From Sva-07 sp038321235 (GTDB lineage Bacteria; Actinomycetota; Acidimicrobiia; Acidimicrobiales; Ilumatobacteraceae), in assembly GCA_038321235.1 (NCBI GenBank), contig JBBQEU010000001.1:62001-126000 (forward strand): DNA of 64,000 bases, given 5' to 3'. The notes beneath the pieces are model-generated. The model was not told the DNA's origin. It ran no database searches and saw only the letters and a list, made by a program, of their open reading frames with translations. The position numbers were made by a program, and so were the translations under genes. Shown here one piece after another: positions 17,064 through 26,595 of this stretch (the stretch's first letter is position 1; every line of letters starts with the position of its first letter).

Positions 17064-18236
17064 TCAGGTGGCAAGGTCGGAGAGGTTGTCCGCGAGCGCG
17101 GTGAAGGCGCCGAAGACGTCGACGTAGCTCGTGGTCAGCGGTGACATCCCGAAGCGGAGGATGTCGGGGTCGCGGCGGTCGATGATCACCTTGCGAGCGG
17201 TCAATGCCTCGTGGAGTCGGCGGGCGTCGCGGTGGCGGATCGCCACGTGCCCGCCGCGTCGTTCGGGATCTCTCGGCGTCACGTTCTCCAGGCCGTACTG
17301 GTCGGCGAGGTCGATACCGAATCCGGTCAGCGAGCGGGCCTTGGCGGCGATCGCTTCGATCCCCGCCTCGACCGACAGCCGGATGCCCTCGCGGGCCGCA
17401 GTCAGCCCGAGTACGGGCGGCGTGCCGTTGAGCATCCGCCCGACGCCCGGCCGCGCGTCGAACGGGTGCTCCATCGCGAACTGGTCGTTCTGGGCGAACC
17501 ACCCCCAGATCGGCTGCGTCACGCGATCGTGGATCTGTCGGGAGACATACACGAACGCCGGGGCGCCTGGCCCGCCGTTGAGGAACTTGTACGAACAGCC
17601 GACGGCGAGGTCGACGCCCGCGCTCGTGAGGCCGAGTTCGAGCACACCCGCGGCGTGCGACAGGTCCCACACCGTCACTGCCCCGGCTCGACGGGCCCGT
17701 TCGGTCTCGCCGTCGAGATCCGCGAGCTCGGCGGTCCGATAGTCGACGAGCGACCGGAGCACGACATCGACCCCGTCGAGATCATCGAGGCCGTGCCGCA
17801 CCTCGACATCGCGCAATCGGGCGATGCCTTCGACGACATAGCGATCGGTCGGGAAGTCGTCGCGGGCCACCGCCACGACTCGACGTCGGCCCGTCTCGCC
17901 AGCGAGATCGAGCGCCACGTTCACCTGCTGGAAGATGCCGACCGTGGTCGATTCGTGAACCGCCACCTCGCCGGGCCCAGCACCGAGGAGCGGCGCCAGT
18001 TCGTCGCCGACGGTGAGCGCCAGGTTCAGCCAGTCGTGTTCCCACCACGACGAGATCAGGTCACCCGCCCACTGCTCGACGACCCGGTGGAGTGCAGCAA
18101 CAGCACGCTTCGGCGTGCGCCCGAGCGAGTTCCCGTCGAGATAGATCAGCTCAGGATCGGGAATGACGAACTCGTCGCGCCACCTCGCCAGCGGGTCGTT
18201 CGCATCGAGGGTCAGAGCGGTGGCGCGGTCGATCAC
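17064..18236 (-). CDS. kynU: Kynureninase
   Basis: Kynureninase is a PLP enzyme that cleaves kynurenine to anthranilate and alanine in tryptophan breakdown. The protein of about 390 residues has family blocks YLDGNSLGRTPK, WWEHDWLNL, VWDLSHAAG and the PLP-lysine block CSYKFLNGGPGAPAF, then WGWFAQ and FDARPG. GTG 18236 was chosen because family similarity starts at IDRATALTLD; the frame stays open to 18305. The stop lies in a gene-free 85-base strip after the asparagine-synthase-like gene (convergent). No other kynurenine-pathway gene is in the window. Confidence 0.92.
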   Translation of the reverse strand: MIDRATALTLDANDPLARWRDEFVIPDPELIYLDGNSLGRTPKRAVAALHRVVEQWAGDLISSWWEHDWLNLALTVGDELAPLLGAGPGEVAVHESTTVGIFQQVNVALDLAGETGRRRVVAVARDDFPTDRYVVEGIARLRDVEVRHGLDDLDGVDVVLRSLVDYRTAELADLDGETERARRAGAVTVWDLSHAAGVLELGLTSAGVDLAVGCSYKFLNGGPGAPAFVYVSRQIHDRVTQPIWGWFAQNDQFAMEHPFDARPGVGRMLNGTPPVLGLTAAREGIRLSVEAGIEAIAAKARSLTGFGIDLADQYGLENVTPRDPERRGGHVAIRHRDARRLHEALTARKVIIDRRDPDILRFGMSPLTTSYVDVFGAFTALADNLSDLAT

Positions 18237-18308
18237 GTTCCCGACTGTGTCACTCCGACGGCCTGGGGCCGAACTGGTGCCGACCCGAACCAGCAGGGCG
18301 ACCACCGA

Positions 18309-21300
18309 TCAGCGTCGTGGTCGTCTCCTGACGCCGCCGCTGGTGCCGGCAGGAACCCGACCGCCGCCCGTGAGAGCGAGCATGATGCCGACCAGGATGA
18401 GCCCGAGGGCAGCAGCGAGGAGCGAACCCGGGTTCGAGCCGGTCTGAGGCAGTGTGGTGTTGGGATCGCCACCCGGAGGAGCCGCTGAGGGGTCGGCCGG
18501 TGAGGGAGCGATCGGGTTGGGTGCGGCCGGGACGGCGATCGGCGTGGACGGCTCGGTGACGATCACCGTGGGCGTGGGCGTGGGCGTGGGCGTGGGCGGT
18601 GGCTGGGTGGGTCCCCCCGAACCGGACCCGACGGTGACCGATCTCGAAGCGCTGGCACATCCGGCGTCGTCGTCGCAGACGGAGACGACGATCGTGAACG
18701 ATCCGTTGGTGTCGTACCCGTGCGAGCCGGTGGTCGAACCGCCGGCGTGTTGGAGCGGCTCGGTTCTCCCGTCTCCCCAGTCGACTGTGACGGTGTGGGT
18801 GTCGCTTGCGCCCGGATCGGTGAACGATGCTCGAAGCTCCACCGTGGTCGCTGCCAGGCCGCCGAACGCTATTCCGGCCAGCGTGAGTGGTGCCGTCGTC
18901 CCGACCACGGCGTCGTCGATCGTGACGTCATCGATCGTGACCGACGGTGAGGCGTTGACGACCGTCACGGGCCGTTCGATCGTGGTCGACGCCCCGCCAG
19001 CGTCGGAGACGACCAGACGGATGGTGGCGACCAGGTCGTCGACGGTGGCGAAGCTCCAGATCGGCCCGGTCCCGGTGGCGATCGTGGACCCGTTGTCGGC
19101 GAGCAGCGTCCAGGCGAAGCTCAGCGCATCACCGTCGGGGTCGGTGCTCGCGCCGGCGTCGAAACGGATCGAGTCGCCCTCGATGATGGTGCCGATCGGT
19201 GCGATCTCCGCCGCCGGTGGACGGTTTTCGGGGTCCGGGTCGGGCGGCGACCCGGTGAAGCGGAACGTCACTTCGGCCTCGCCGTCGGCGACGACGGTGA
19301 CGTCCTGTTGCAGCGTGAGCGGACCATTGACCGCCCGCACGGTCCACGTACGCGGGCCGCCGTCGACGGCCAGTGGTGCCCGCTCGAAGCGGAATGTCCC
19401 ACCGGGGCCCGTGGTGACGACGTCGCCCCATTGGGTGCCCACGTCGACACCTTCGATCGGTGCATCGACATCGTCGACCACGGTGCCGACCACGGTGCCG
19501 AACCCCACAGGTGGTCTCCCGAAGTCGACGATGAGATCCGATCCGCACACCGTGAAGACATCGACGGACGAGTCGAAGAAGCCCACCTTCTGCGCCACGA
19601 CCCGCACCGATCGGGGACTATTGAGCTGCCCGGGTCGGAGCCCCTCGATCCGGTAACGGCCGTCGGCATCGGTGGTCGCCCTGAATCCTCCGGCGAAGAC
19701 CCTCGCGCCCTCGATCGGAAGTCCGTTCGACGCGTCGAACACGACGCCGCTGATCGACGACGAGGCGCACACGCGCAACATCTGGAGGTCGACCACCTGA
19801 TCGTCGGCCGCCGTCAGCGTGAACGGCTTCCCCACCGGCCAGTGGGTCGCGGCCGGGAACTGCTGCGGGTCGCCGAACGATGCGCCCGCCTGCGTCGGGA
19901 ACGGCAGGTTCCCCTCGTCGAGCAGCAAGTCCTCGATCTTGTAGGTGCCGTCGGGAGCGGTTCTCGTCGACAACGTGTTGTCCTTCCCGCGAATCGACAT
20001 CTGGACATCGGCGATCGGTTCACCGGTGTCCTGATCGGTCACCGTGCCGCTGACGGCCACGCGCTGTTGACGCAGCAGTGTGACGTCGACTACCACCGCA
20101 TCGGAACCGGTCGCACCCGCTGGCAGATCGAAGCTCTTCGTTTCGGACCAGTAGCCGGGTGCCGTTACGAAAGCCTGGAGGGCCCTGGAGCCGAGCGGGT
20201 CGGTGCCGACGGAGATGCCCGGTGTCGTCCACGACCCGTCGGGCTCGACGACGGCGTTCGCCAGCGCGCCGGTCAGCGCGCCGGCCGGGAAGATGGTCAC
20301 GCGTGCTCCGACGATGGCTGCGCTGGTCTCCTGATCGGTGACCTTGCCGCGCACGTCGCCGAACTGGTCGATGACGGGGGGAGGTCGGACGAGTCGAAGG
20401 GTCGGGATGCCCGTGGTTTGACCGCACTGGTCGAGGGCCACCGCGACGAAGTCGTTGGCGCCGGATCCGAACCCCGCAGGAGCTTTGGCACTGACGAACA
20501 GGGAAATCGCCTGGTTCCACGTCCCGAGCCTGAATTCACGGTCGAGGCGGTAGCTGCCGTCGGCCTCGGTGATGATCGGTGCCAGGCTGTAGCCACCGAT
20601 CGTGATGGAAGCCCCTTCCACCGGTGCACCGTTCTGGTCGACGACCAGGCCTCCCGTGACGGTTGCAGCGCACTGGGCCAGCAGCACGACCTCGCCGAAA
20701 TCCAACACGGTGCTCGGATCGATACCTGCGAGTGGCACGGTTCGTGTGGCCGACCAGTACCCGGCCTTGGACACCCGAACGCTCATCGTCAGCGGCGTCG
20801 TTCCGATGCCACTCTCGAACGGCAACGATCCCGACGTGTACCGACCATCGACGCCGGTCAGTCCCTGCGTGGAGAGGATCTCGACGGTCGCCGCCCCGAC
20901 GGGGCCTCCGGTCGGGATGGGTCGCGCCGGTCGGACCGGGTTCGCGATGCCTTCGACGACTCGGACCGTGGCGCCGACGAGATCGATGGTCGGACGCAGC
21001 TGCGCCGACAGGTTCGTCACTCCGCCACAGACGACGTCGAAGGCTCCGAGTCGGACCGTGACGTAGCCGTCGGCTGCCACCACCCAGCTCGTGATGCGCT
21101 GCAACTCGAACCCCTCACTCAGCTGCGGGTCGGAGCCATTCCGGCTCATCTGGAAGGTGCCGTCGGTCCCGGTGCGAGCCGGCGACAACCCGCCGAATTG
21201 CATCGACACGGACGCGTTCGGAAGTGGCGCGTCCGACTCGTCGCGGATCGTGCCGGAGATCTTGGTCGTACACGTCGGAACGAGCCCGAACTGCGTGGCG

Positions 21301-24300
21301 ACCGTGACCGGTCGGCGCCAGACGTCGGTGCCCCGGCTGCTGACGAAGTCGAACGTGAACGAACCTTCGGCTTCGCTTGCCGGGACCGTGATCCGGACCT
21401 GGCGGGTGGTGCCGCTGGTGGTGGTGCTCGAGAGGTTCGTCGACCAGCCGTCTGGGAGGCCTTCGGTCGTGGTCGCCAGCTCGACGGGTGGTGCAGCGCC
21501 GTCGTCGATCGCGTCGAGGTAGACCGTGCCGGACGAGCCCGGGTTGATGCGGATCAGGGTGGGCTGCACACGCACATCGAGCGCGCTGGCGTCGATGACC
21601 GTCACCGTGGTTCGTACGACGGTGTCGAGGCCACGGGCGTCGAGCACCCGCACAGCGATCGGATTCGGTGCGCCGACGGTGCAGGTGCCACCGCAGATGT
21701 TGGCCGCCACCTGTGCCCCGGTCAGTTTCAGCGGCGGGAAGTTCGACGAATCGTCGAAGACCCCGTCGTCGTCGAGGTCCCAGGTGAACGTGCGGCTGTC
21801 GCCGTCCGGGTCGCTGGAGGTGACCGGAACCGTCAACGGCTCACCATCGACGATGGTGAACGGCGCGCCGATGATCTCACCGGTCGGAGGTCGGTTGGCG
21901 CCCTTCGACACGGTGAAGACGAATCTCACGACGTTGGCGTCGCCGCCGGCGCTCACCGGTGCACCGATGGCGAAGAACGGCGCCTCCACGTCGGGCAGCT
22001 CCAACGTGGTCGATTCGTCGGGCCCGAGCAGGACCGGGTTCGTGAGCACCTTGAGGATGTTGCTGGTCTCGTCGAGCACTGCCCATGTAGGGGTTCCGTC
22101 GAGAGTTCGCGACCGGTTGGTCACCCGGGTCGGCACCCGGGCGATCGGTGTGTCGTCGTCGACGGTGACCGCCGCAACGTGTGGGCCGGGCAGCACGGGG
22201 GGAGCGGTCGGCGCAGCAGCGAGCGGTGCTGCCACGAGCGAACCAGCGACCGAGCGCGCGGTCGACGATGGCGCTGTCGGAGCGGCCAACCGGTTGCGGC
22301 GCAGCGGAGCGAACCCCACCGGTCCGGCTGTGGGACCGGCCGTGAGGCCACCGAACACGAAGGTCGTCGGGGGACGAGTCGATCGGGCGCGGATCATCAC
22401 GTTGCGACCGTCGGCGAGGCGGAGGTGGGCGGACACCCAGTGATCGAATGCATGCGCTGGTGAAGCGGCCATGGCGACGGCGTCGTCGAGTCGGACAGCG
22501 GTGACGGTCGATCCAAGGAACGCGTCGCCGACCTCGATCACGGTGTCGGCCCCCTCCACCGCCACGTCGAACGGGCGGCTGGCGTCGGTCGAGGCGTTGA
22601 CGGAGAAGCGCACGGCATGCACCCCGGTCGGCCGTGTCGGGGCGTCGTTCGAGCCGACGAGCATGACGACGAACGCGTCATCGACCGGCCCGGGGGCGCC
22701 CCGTGTGACTTGACTGATGTTCGGTCGCACACCCTCGACGTCGGTGATCGCACCACCGGCGGCCGGCCCGGCCACTGCGACCGGCGGCTGCCATCCAGCG
22801 TCCGGGTCGCGCAGCGCCACGAAGAGGCCCTTGACGCCGAATCGTTCCGCAGTGAACGCGATTGCATCGCCCGATTCGGAGATGTCGGGCTCGGAGAGCC
22901 CGCCCCAACCGCCCACTCGCTGTTCGGCGATCACGTCACCGACACTCGCCTGGACGCCGGTGCCGGCCATGATCATGGTGTCGAAGAACTGGTCGACGGC
23001 CGCCTCCGGAGCGGTGCACGTGCGCTCGGGGTAGGCCGTGCATTGCCGCTCGATAACATCGGTGGTCACCGTCGTGCCGTCGTCGGCGAGCCGCGGTCGC
23101 AGACCGATGACTGTTTCGAGACCGGTGACGACCCCGGTGCTGGTGCCCTCGGCGAGCACCTTCACGAAGCCTGCCTGGGAGCCGACGTGGATGACCCGAC
23201 CGGAGGCGTTCATCGTCGGTCGGTCGACACCGACGAACGGACCGGTGAAGGAGTCTGCGGTCGAGCCGGTGTCCAACGTGACGGTGGTCGTGCCGGTCGA
23301 TCGGCGAATCGTGGTTTCGGCTTCGCCGCCGCTGGTCGACAACACGGTGTAGGCGACCTGGCGGGAATCGTTGAGTTCGACGTTGCCGACGAGGTATTCG
23401 TCGGTGGCCGTTCCGACTCCCTGCTCGGTGGTCGCAGGCTCGGCAGGCTTGGCTCCGGTGGGTGCAATGAACACGCGATAGCGATCGTCGTCGCGAACCC
23501 GCCCGCCGTAGGCGACGTCGCCGAGCGAGTTGACTGACGGGCCGATTGGGCTGCCTGGGCTCGCCCATTCCTCCAGCAGGAGGTAGCCGGACGTGGAACC
23601 GTCGAACGCGACTGCTTCGACGTCGTAGCTCGGCCCGTCGAACGTGACACCGGCACACGTTTCGAGCACACAGTCCTCGCCGGCACCGATGGTGAACGGG
23701 CCCCAACCCGCGTTCGCTGCAGTGGGGCCGACACCGGTGGCTGACACCAGCACGTTCGCGCCGGCCGGAGCCGTCAACACGATCTCGGGCACGGTCGACG
23801 CAGCATCGATGGTGGTCTCGGCGAGCAGTGCTCCCGACGTGGCGTCGAGCAGACGGACCGAGACCTCCGACGAGGCCGTCGCAGCTCTCAGCGAGGCAAC
23901 CGACGCGGTGATGTCACCCGAGATCATCAAACCGTCGAGCGCCGATGCAGCGACCGACATCGAGCCGGCCGCGCCAGCGTCCCACTGGCTCTGCAACACG
24001 TCGAGGTCGGTCATCGCAATCCCGGACCCGGGCCCGGCCGCCGGCGCACCGTTGGCATCGAGCGGCATGAGCGATGTCGCACTCGAAGAAATCGTTCCGT
24101 CGCCGTTGAAGTCGGTCCGCGGGAACGTGAGCTCCGATGGGCAGCCGAGTCCTTCGGCTGGTGCGACGAGGGCGATGCAGCCGTCGAGGTTGAGGTCGCG
24201 CTTGGGGTGGTCGTCGGTGCCGTCGAGCACGATCGCTGTCGGACAACCCGCTTCGGGGCTGATCGAACACCGCAGCAGCCAGGAGTCGCGGAATCGCCGG

Positions 24301-26483
24301 AAGTCCCGGAGGTCGACGACCCCATCGGGTTCGGTGAACGCCTCAGGATCGGTGGCGGAGACGATGTCGACCGAGACGCCGGCGGCACTGCGGATCACGC
24401 GTCGGTTCCCGTCAGCGGACGGATCGTTCACGTCGACCAGCCGTCGCGCGGCGTCCGGCAGCGAGAGCACCGTGGCGAACGCGTCGACGCGTGGCATCGC
24501 CCCGTCGGTGGTGTCGGCTCGCGCCCAGCGGAGCAGCAGCTGCTTGAGTTCGAGAGCCCCGAGCGTCGGGTCGGCGGCCAGCGCCAGGCCGGCCACACCC
24601 GCCACGAACGGCGTCGCCATCGAGGTCCCGCCGAGAATGCAGTACGTCTGTGTGGTGGCCACGGGGTTCGAGCCCGTACGACATTTACTTTGGTTTTCCA
24701 GCTCGTTCACTGCGGCCCCGGCGCTGATGATCCAGCCCGGTGCAGCGATGTCGCCGTCGATGTTCGAGAACGGCGACCGTGCTGTCGACGGCAGCAAAGC
24801 GCTGTTCTGAACGAGCCCGATCGATTCGACGAGCAGGATCGGCGGATCCGCACCGAAGTTCACCGTGTCCCAATTGCGAGCCGCCCACGCGAACGGCGAC
24901 CCCATCTTCGAGCCGCTCTGAGGCACGGCGCTCGCGGTCACGCACGCACTCCCGCGGAGCACAGCGCAGAACATCGCCGAGTAATTGCCGGTCGCCGCAA
25001 CGAGGAGCGGTGGATCGTCGGTGACCGTGATCAGCGCTTCGACCTGCGTGCGGACGGCGAGTCCGGTCTGGGCGTATTCGCGAAGGGAGGTGTCCTCGGT
25101 GTCGGGAAAGCAGACGCCTGTTCCGGCGGCGTCGTCGTCGTAGCCGGGCCCGCAGGTCTTGCCGTCCCATATGGCCCACCAGTCCGCTGCTTCCGCGACG
25201 ACGTTCTGGATGCTCAGGTTGATCACGTCGGGAGCCGGAATCCTTCCGAGGGCGATGCTCTCGGTGAGCAGATTGAGTGCCCCATGGACATCGCTCTTCG
25301 GCTTCGGAGGATCACTGCCGACCAAGGACGGCGCGTGGTCGAAGAGAACCGAGAACGGCCCGTGGTCGAAGTGGTGGGTGAACCCGATCAACCGGGAGAA
25401 CGGGTCGACGCCGCTCGTTCCCCAGGCGTCATGGTCGGCGCCGATGATGCCGGCCACGTGGTTGCCGTGGTCGTCCGGGGGTTCCGATGCCGACTGCGCC
25501 TGACACTGCCAGTACTCGATGCACTCGTTGGTGATCTCGAGGCGGTCGAGGTCGTCGTGCACGTCGTGCGGGTTGTCGACGACGATCGTCGTGGCCCCGC
25601 CCTCAGCCCCGGCAGCGCGAAGCGAATCGTTCAAGTTCCACGCCTGCGGCACCCGCGACATCTCGAGCCCGAAGTTGGGTCCGAGGCCGAGGGGCGCGAT
25701 CGACGGGTCTTCCCACGTCACCTTGAGATCGACAGCTTCGCTCGACACGGGTGTCAGCGCCGCCTCCTCGAGCGGCAGGAGCAGACTCGCGAACTTCACG
25801 CCCTGCTTCGCCCGCAACGATGCGATCGGGGTGGTCGGGAACACGGTCGATGGGAACTGCTGCTCGACGTAGACGAGCTTGGTTCGCGGAAGGCCGCCGA
25901 TGATCACCCACTCGTTGCGGAGAGCGTCCTTGGCCTGCTCGACCGTGGCGTCGTCGGTGAATCCGACGATGAGCCGGTTGCGTGGCACCTCGATGCGAAG
26001 ATCGGGGTGCAGCGCCACGTCGGCGGGGTCGACGGGTGGTGGTGGGAGATCGGGAATCGAGTCGTTGGCCAGCGCCCAGTCGGCGCCGTCAAAGCCAGTG
26101 GTGGAGTAGAACAACCCGCTGCCGACCTCGGTCTCCCAGGCGTAGGAGCGTGCGACCGGCAACGAGGCGTAGAACGAGCCGCCGTCGGGGATCGGGCCGG
26201 AGTCGAGCACGCCGTCGGGCGACGTGACCGCCATCGTGCGGCCCGACCGGTTGCGCCACTGGATCTGCTCGCCCGGCTGGATCCGGTCATCGCCGAGCGC
26301 TCGACGGACCGAGGTCTCCTGAAGTTCGATGATGGTGGATGCTGCCTGAGCTGTTGGAACCGGGCCGGTCGGGAGCGGGGAGACCGCCGCCAGCACGCCG
26401 ACGAGCAGCCCCAGCGCCACGAGGACACTGACCCGCCGCCTCCGGGCAGTTGCAGTGGATGCGTGAAGATGCGGGGGCGCCAT
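18309..26483 (-). CDS. Giant secreted subtilase (S8) with carboxypeptidase-regulatory and PKD repeats, LPQTG anchor
   Basis: The 2724-residue surface protein begins with a signal peptide (cleavage near residue 47, TAQA|A). A subtilisin-family protease domain spans about 270-690: Asp303, His339 (DDHGNHVAG) and Ser621 (GTSMATP), with ATGN before it. A dockerin-like EF-hand stretch follows (DLNLDGC, DFNGDGTISS, about 780-840), then a long beta region. At least six carboxypeptidase-regulatory beta-sandwich repeats start near 1738, 1934, 2044, 2143, 2239 and 2327, among PKD-like domains (near 1560, 2427, 2560). A Pro/Thr linker, LPQTG (2678-2682), a membrane helix and RRRPRR end it: a sortase signal. 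ATG 26483 gives the signal peptide; no sortase gene is nearby. Confidence 0.9.
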   Translation of the reverse strand: MAPPHLHASTATARRRRVSVLVALGLLVGVLAAVSPLPTGPVPTAQAASTIIELQETSVRRALGDDRIQPGEQIQWRNRSGRTMAVTSPDGVLDSGPIPDGGSFYASLPVARSYAWETEVGSGLFYSTTGFDGADWALANDSIPDLPPPPVDPADVALHPDLRIEVPRNRLIVGFTDDATVEQAKDALRNEWVIIGGLPRTKLVYVEQQFPSTVFPTTPIASLRAKQGVKFASLLLPLEEAALTPVSSEAVDLKVTWEDPSIAPLGLGPNFGLEMSRVPQAWNLNDSLRAAGAEGGATTIVVDNPHDVHDDLDRLEITNECIEYWQCQAQSASEPPDDHGNHVAGIIGADHDAWGTSGVDPFSRLIGFTHHFDHGPFSVLFDHAPSLVGSDPPKPKSDVHGALNLLTESIALGRIPAPDVINLSIQNVVAEAADWWAIWDGKTCGPGYDDDAAGTGVCFPDTEDTSLREYAQTGLAVRTQVEALITVTDDPPLLVAATGNYSAMFCAVLRGSACVTASAVPQSGSKMGSPFAWAARNWDTVNFGADPPILLVESIGLVQNSALLPSTARSPFSNIDGDIAAPGWIISAGAAVNELENQSKCRTGSNPVATTQTYCILGGTSMATPFVAGVAGLALAADPTLGALELKQLLLRWARADTTDGAMPRVDAFATVLSLPDAARRLVDVNDPSADGNRRVIRSAAGVSVDIVSATDPEAFTEPDGVVDLRDFRRFRDSWLLRCSISPEAGCPTAIVLDGTDDHPKRDLNLDGCIALVAPAEGLGCPSELTFPRTDFNGDGTISSSATSLMPLDANGAPAAGPGSGIAMTDLDVLQSQWDAGAAGSMSVAASALDGLMISGDITASVASLRAATASSEVSVRLLDATSGALLAETTIDAASTVPEIVLTAPAGANVLVSATGVGPTAANAGWGPFTIGAGEDCVLETCAGVTFDGPSYDVEAVAFDGSTSGYLLLEEWASPGSPIGPSVNSLGDVAYGGRVRDDDRYRVFIAPTGAKPAEPATTEQGVGTATDEYLVGNVELNDSRQVAYTVLSTSGGEAETTIRRSTGTTTVTLDTGSTADSFTGPFVGVDRPTMNASGRVIHVGSQAGFVKVLAEGTSTGVVTGLETVIGLRPRLADDGTTVTTDVIERQCTAYPERTCTAPEAAVDQFFDTMIMAGTGVQASVGDVIAEQRVGGWGGLSEPDISESGDAIAFTAERFGVKGLFVALRDPDAGWQPPVAVAGPAAGGAITDVEGVRPNISQVTRGAPGPVDDAFVVMLVGSNDAPTRPTGVHAVRFSVNASTDASRPFDVAVEGADTVIEVGDAFLGSTVTAVRLDDAVAMAASPAHAFDHWVSAHLRLADGRNVMIRARSTRPPTTFVFGGLTAGPTAGPVGFAPLRRNRLAAPTAPSSTARSVAGSLVAAPLAAAPTAPPVLPGPHVAAVTVDDDTPIARVPTRVTNRSRTLDGTPTWAVLDETSNILKVLTNPVLLGPDESTTLELPDVEAPFFAIGAPVSAGGDANVVRFVFTVSKGANRPPTGEIIGAPFTIVDGEPLTVPVTSSDPDGDSRTFTWDLDDDGVFDDSSNFPPLKLTGAQVAANICGGTCTVGAPNPIAVRVLDARGLDTVVRTTVTVIDASALDVRVQPTLIRINPGSSGTVYLDAIDDGAAPPVELATTTEGLPDGWSTNLSSTTTSGTTRQVRITVPASEAEGSFTFDFVSSRGTDVWRRPVTVATQFGLVPTCTTKISGTIRDESDAPLPNASVSMQFGGLSPARTGTDGTFQMSRNGSDPQLSEGFELQRITSWVVAADGYVTVRLGAFDVVCGGVTNLSAQLRPTIDLVGATVRVVEGIANPVRPARPIPTGGPVGAATVEILSTQGLTGVDGRYTSGSLPFESGIGTTPLTMSVRVSKAGYWSATRTVPLAGIDPSTVLDFGEVVLLAQCAATVTGGLVVDQNGAPVEGASITIGGYSLAPIITEADGSYRLDREFRLGTWNQAISLFVSAKAPAGFGSGANDFVAVALDQCGQTTGIPTLRLVRPPPVIDQFGDVRGKVTDQETSAAIVGARVTIFPAGALTGALANAVVEPDGSWTTPGISVGTDPLGSRALQAFVTAPGYWSETKSFDLPAGATGSDAVVVDVTLLRQQRVAVSGTVTDQDTGEPIADVQMSIRGKDNTLSTRTAPDGTYKIEDLLLDEGNLPFPTQAGASFGDPQQFPAATHWPVGKPFTLTAADDQVVDLQMLRVCASSSISGVVFDASNGLPIEGARVFAGGFRATTDADGRYRIEGLRPGQLNSPRSVRVVAQKVGFFDSSVDVFTVCGSDLIVDFGRPPVGFGTVVGTVVDDVDAPIEGVDVGTQWGDVVTTGPGGTFRFERAPLAVDGGPRTWTVRAVNGPLTLQQDVTVVADGEAEVTFRFTGSPPDPDPENRPPAAEIAPIGTIIEGDSIRFDAGASTDPDGDALSFAWTLLADNGSTIATGTGPIWSFATVDDLVATIRLVVSDAGGASTTIERPVTVVNASPSVTIDDVTIDDAVVGTTAPLTLAGIAFGGLAATTVELRASFTDPGASDTHTVTVDWGDGRTEPLQHAGGSTTGSHGYDTNGSFTIVVSVCDDDAGCASASRSVTVGSGSGGPTQPPPTPTPTPTPTVIVTEPSTPIAVPAAPNPIAPSPADPSAAPPGGDPNTTLPQTGSNPGSLLAAALGLILVGIMLALTGGGRVPAGTSGGVRRRPRR
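18438..18452 (-). other. LPQTG sortase motif codons
   Basis: These 15 bases encode LPQTG, 42 residues before the C-terminus of the subtilase. A hydrophobic helix (SLLAAALGLILVGIMLAL) and a basic tail follow, which is the standard order for sortase-linked wall anchoring. Confidence 0.8.
18568..18597. repeat. Five tandem copies of GTGGGC in the subtilase gene
   Basis: The hexamer encodes alternating Pro-Thr on the minus strand in the wall-spanning linker before LPQTG. Copy-number change by slippage would stay in frame and alter linker length only. Confidence 0.85.
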
Positions 26484-26595
26484 GCACCAACGGTGACAGC
26501 GACGCTGAAAGTTTCGTGAAAGTGCGCTTCCGGTGCTGGTGGAGTCATGTTCGCTCGAAGCGCGCGACCGTCGCCCTGTCGTCCACACTGGAGGG

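Noticed and set aside
18568..18597. GTGGGC repeats as a regulatory or CRISPR-like array
   Set aside because: The unit is six bases, uninterrupted, inside a coding linker, and without spacers.
19308..22463. 1051-codon open frame antisense to the giant subtilase
   Set aside because: Composition is shadow-like (Arg, Gly, His, Asp), with no motif. The sense frame encodes recognisable repeats.
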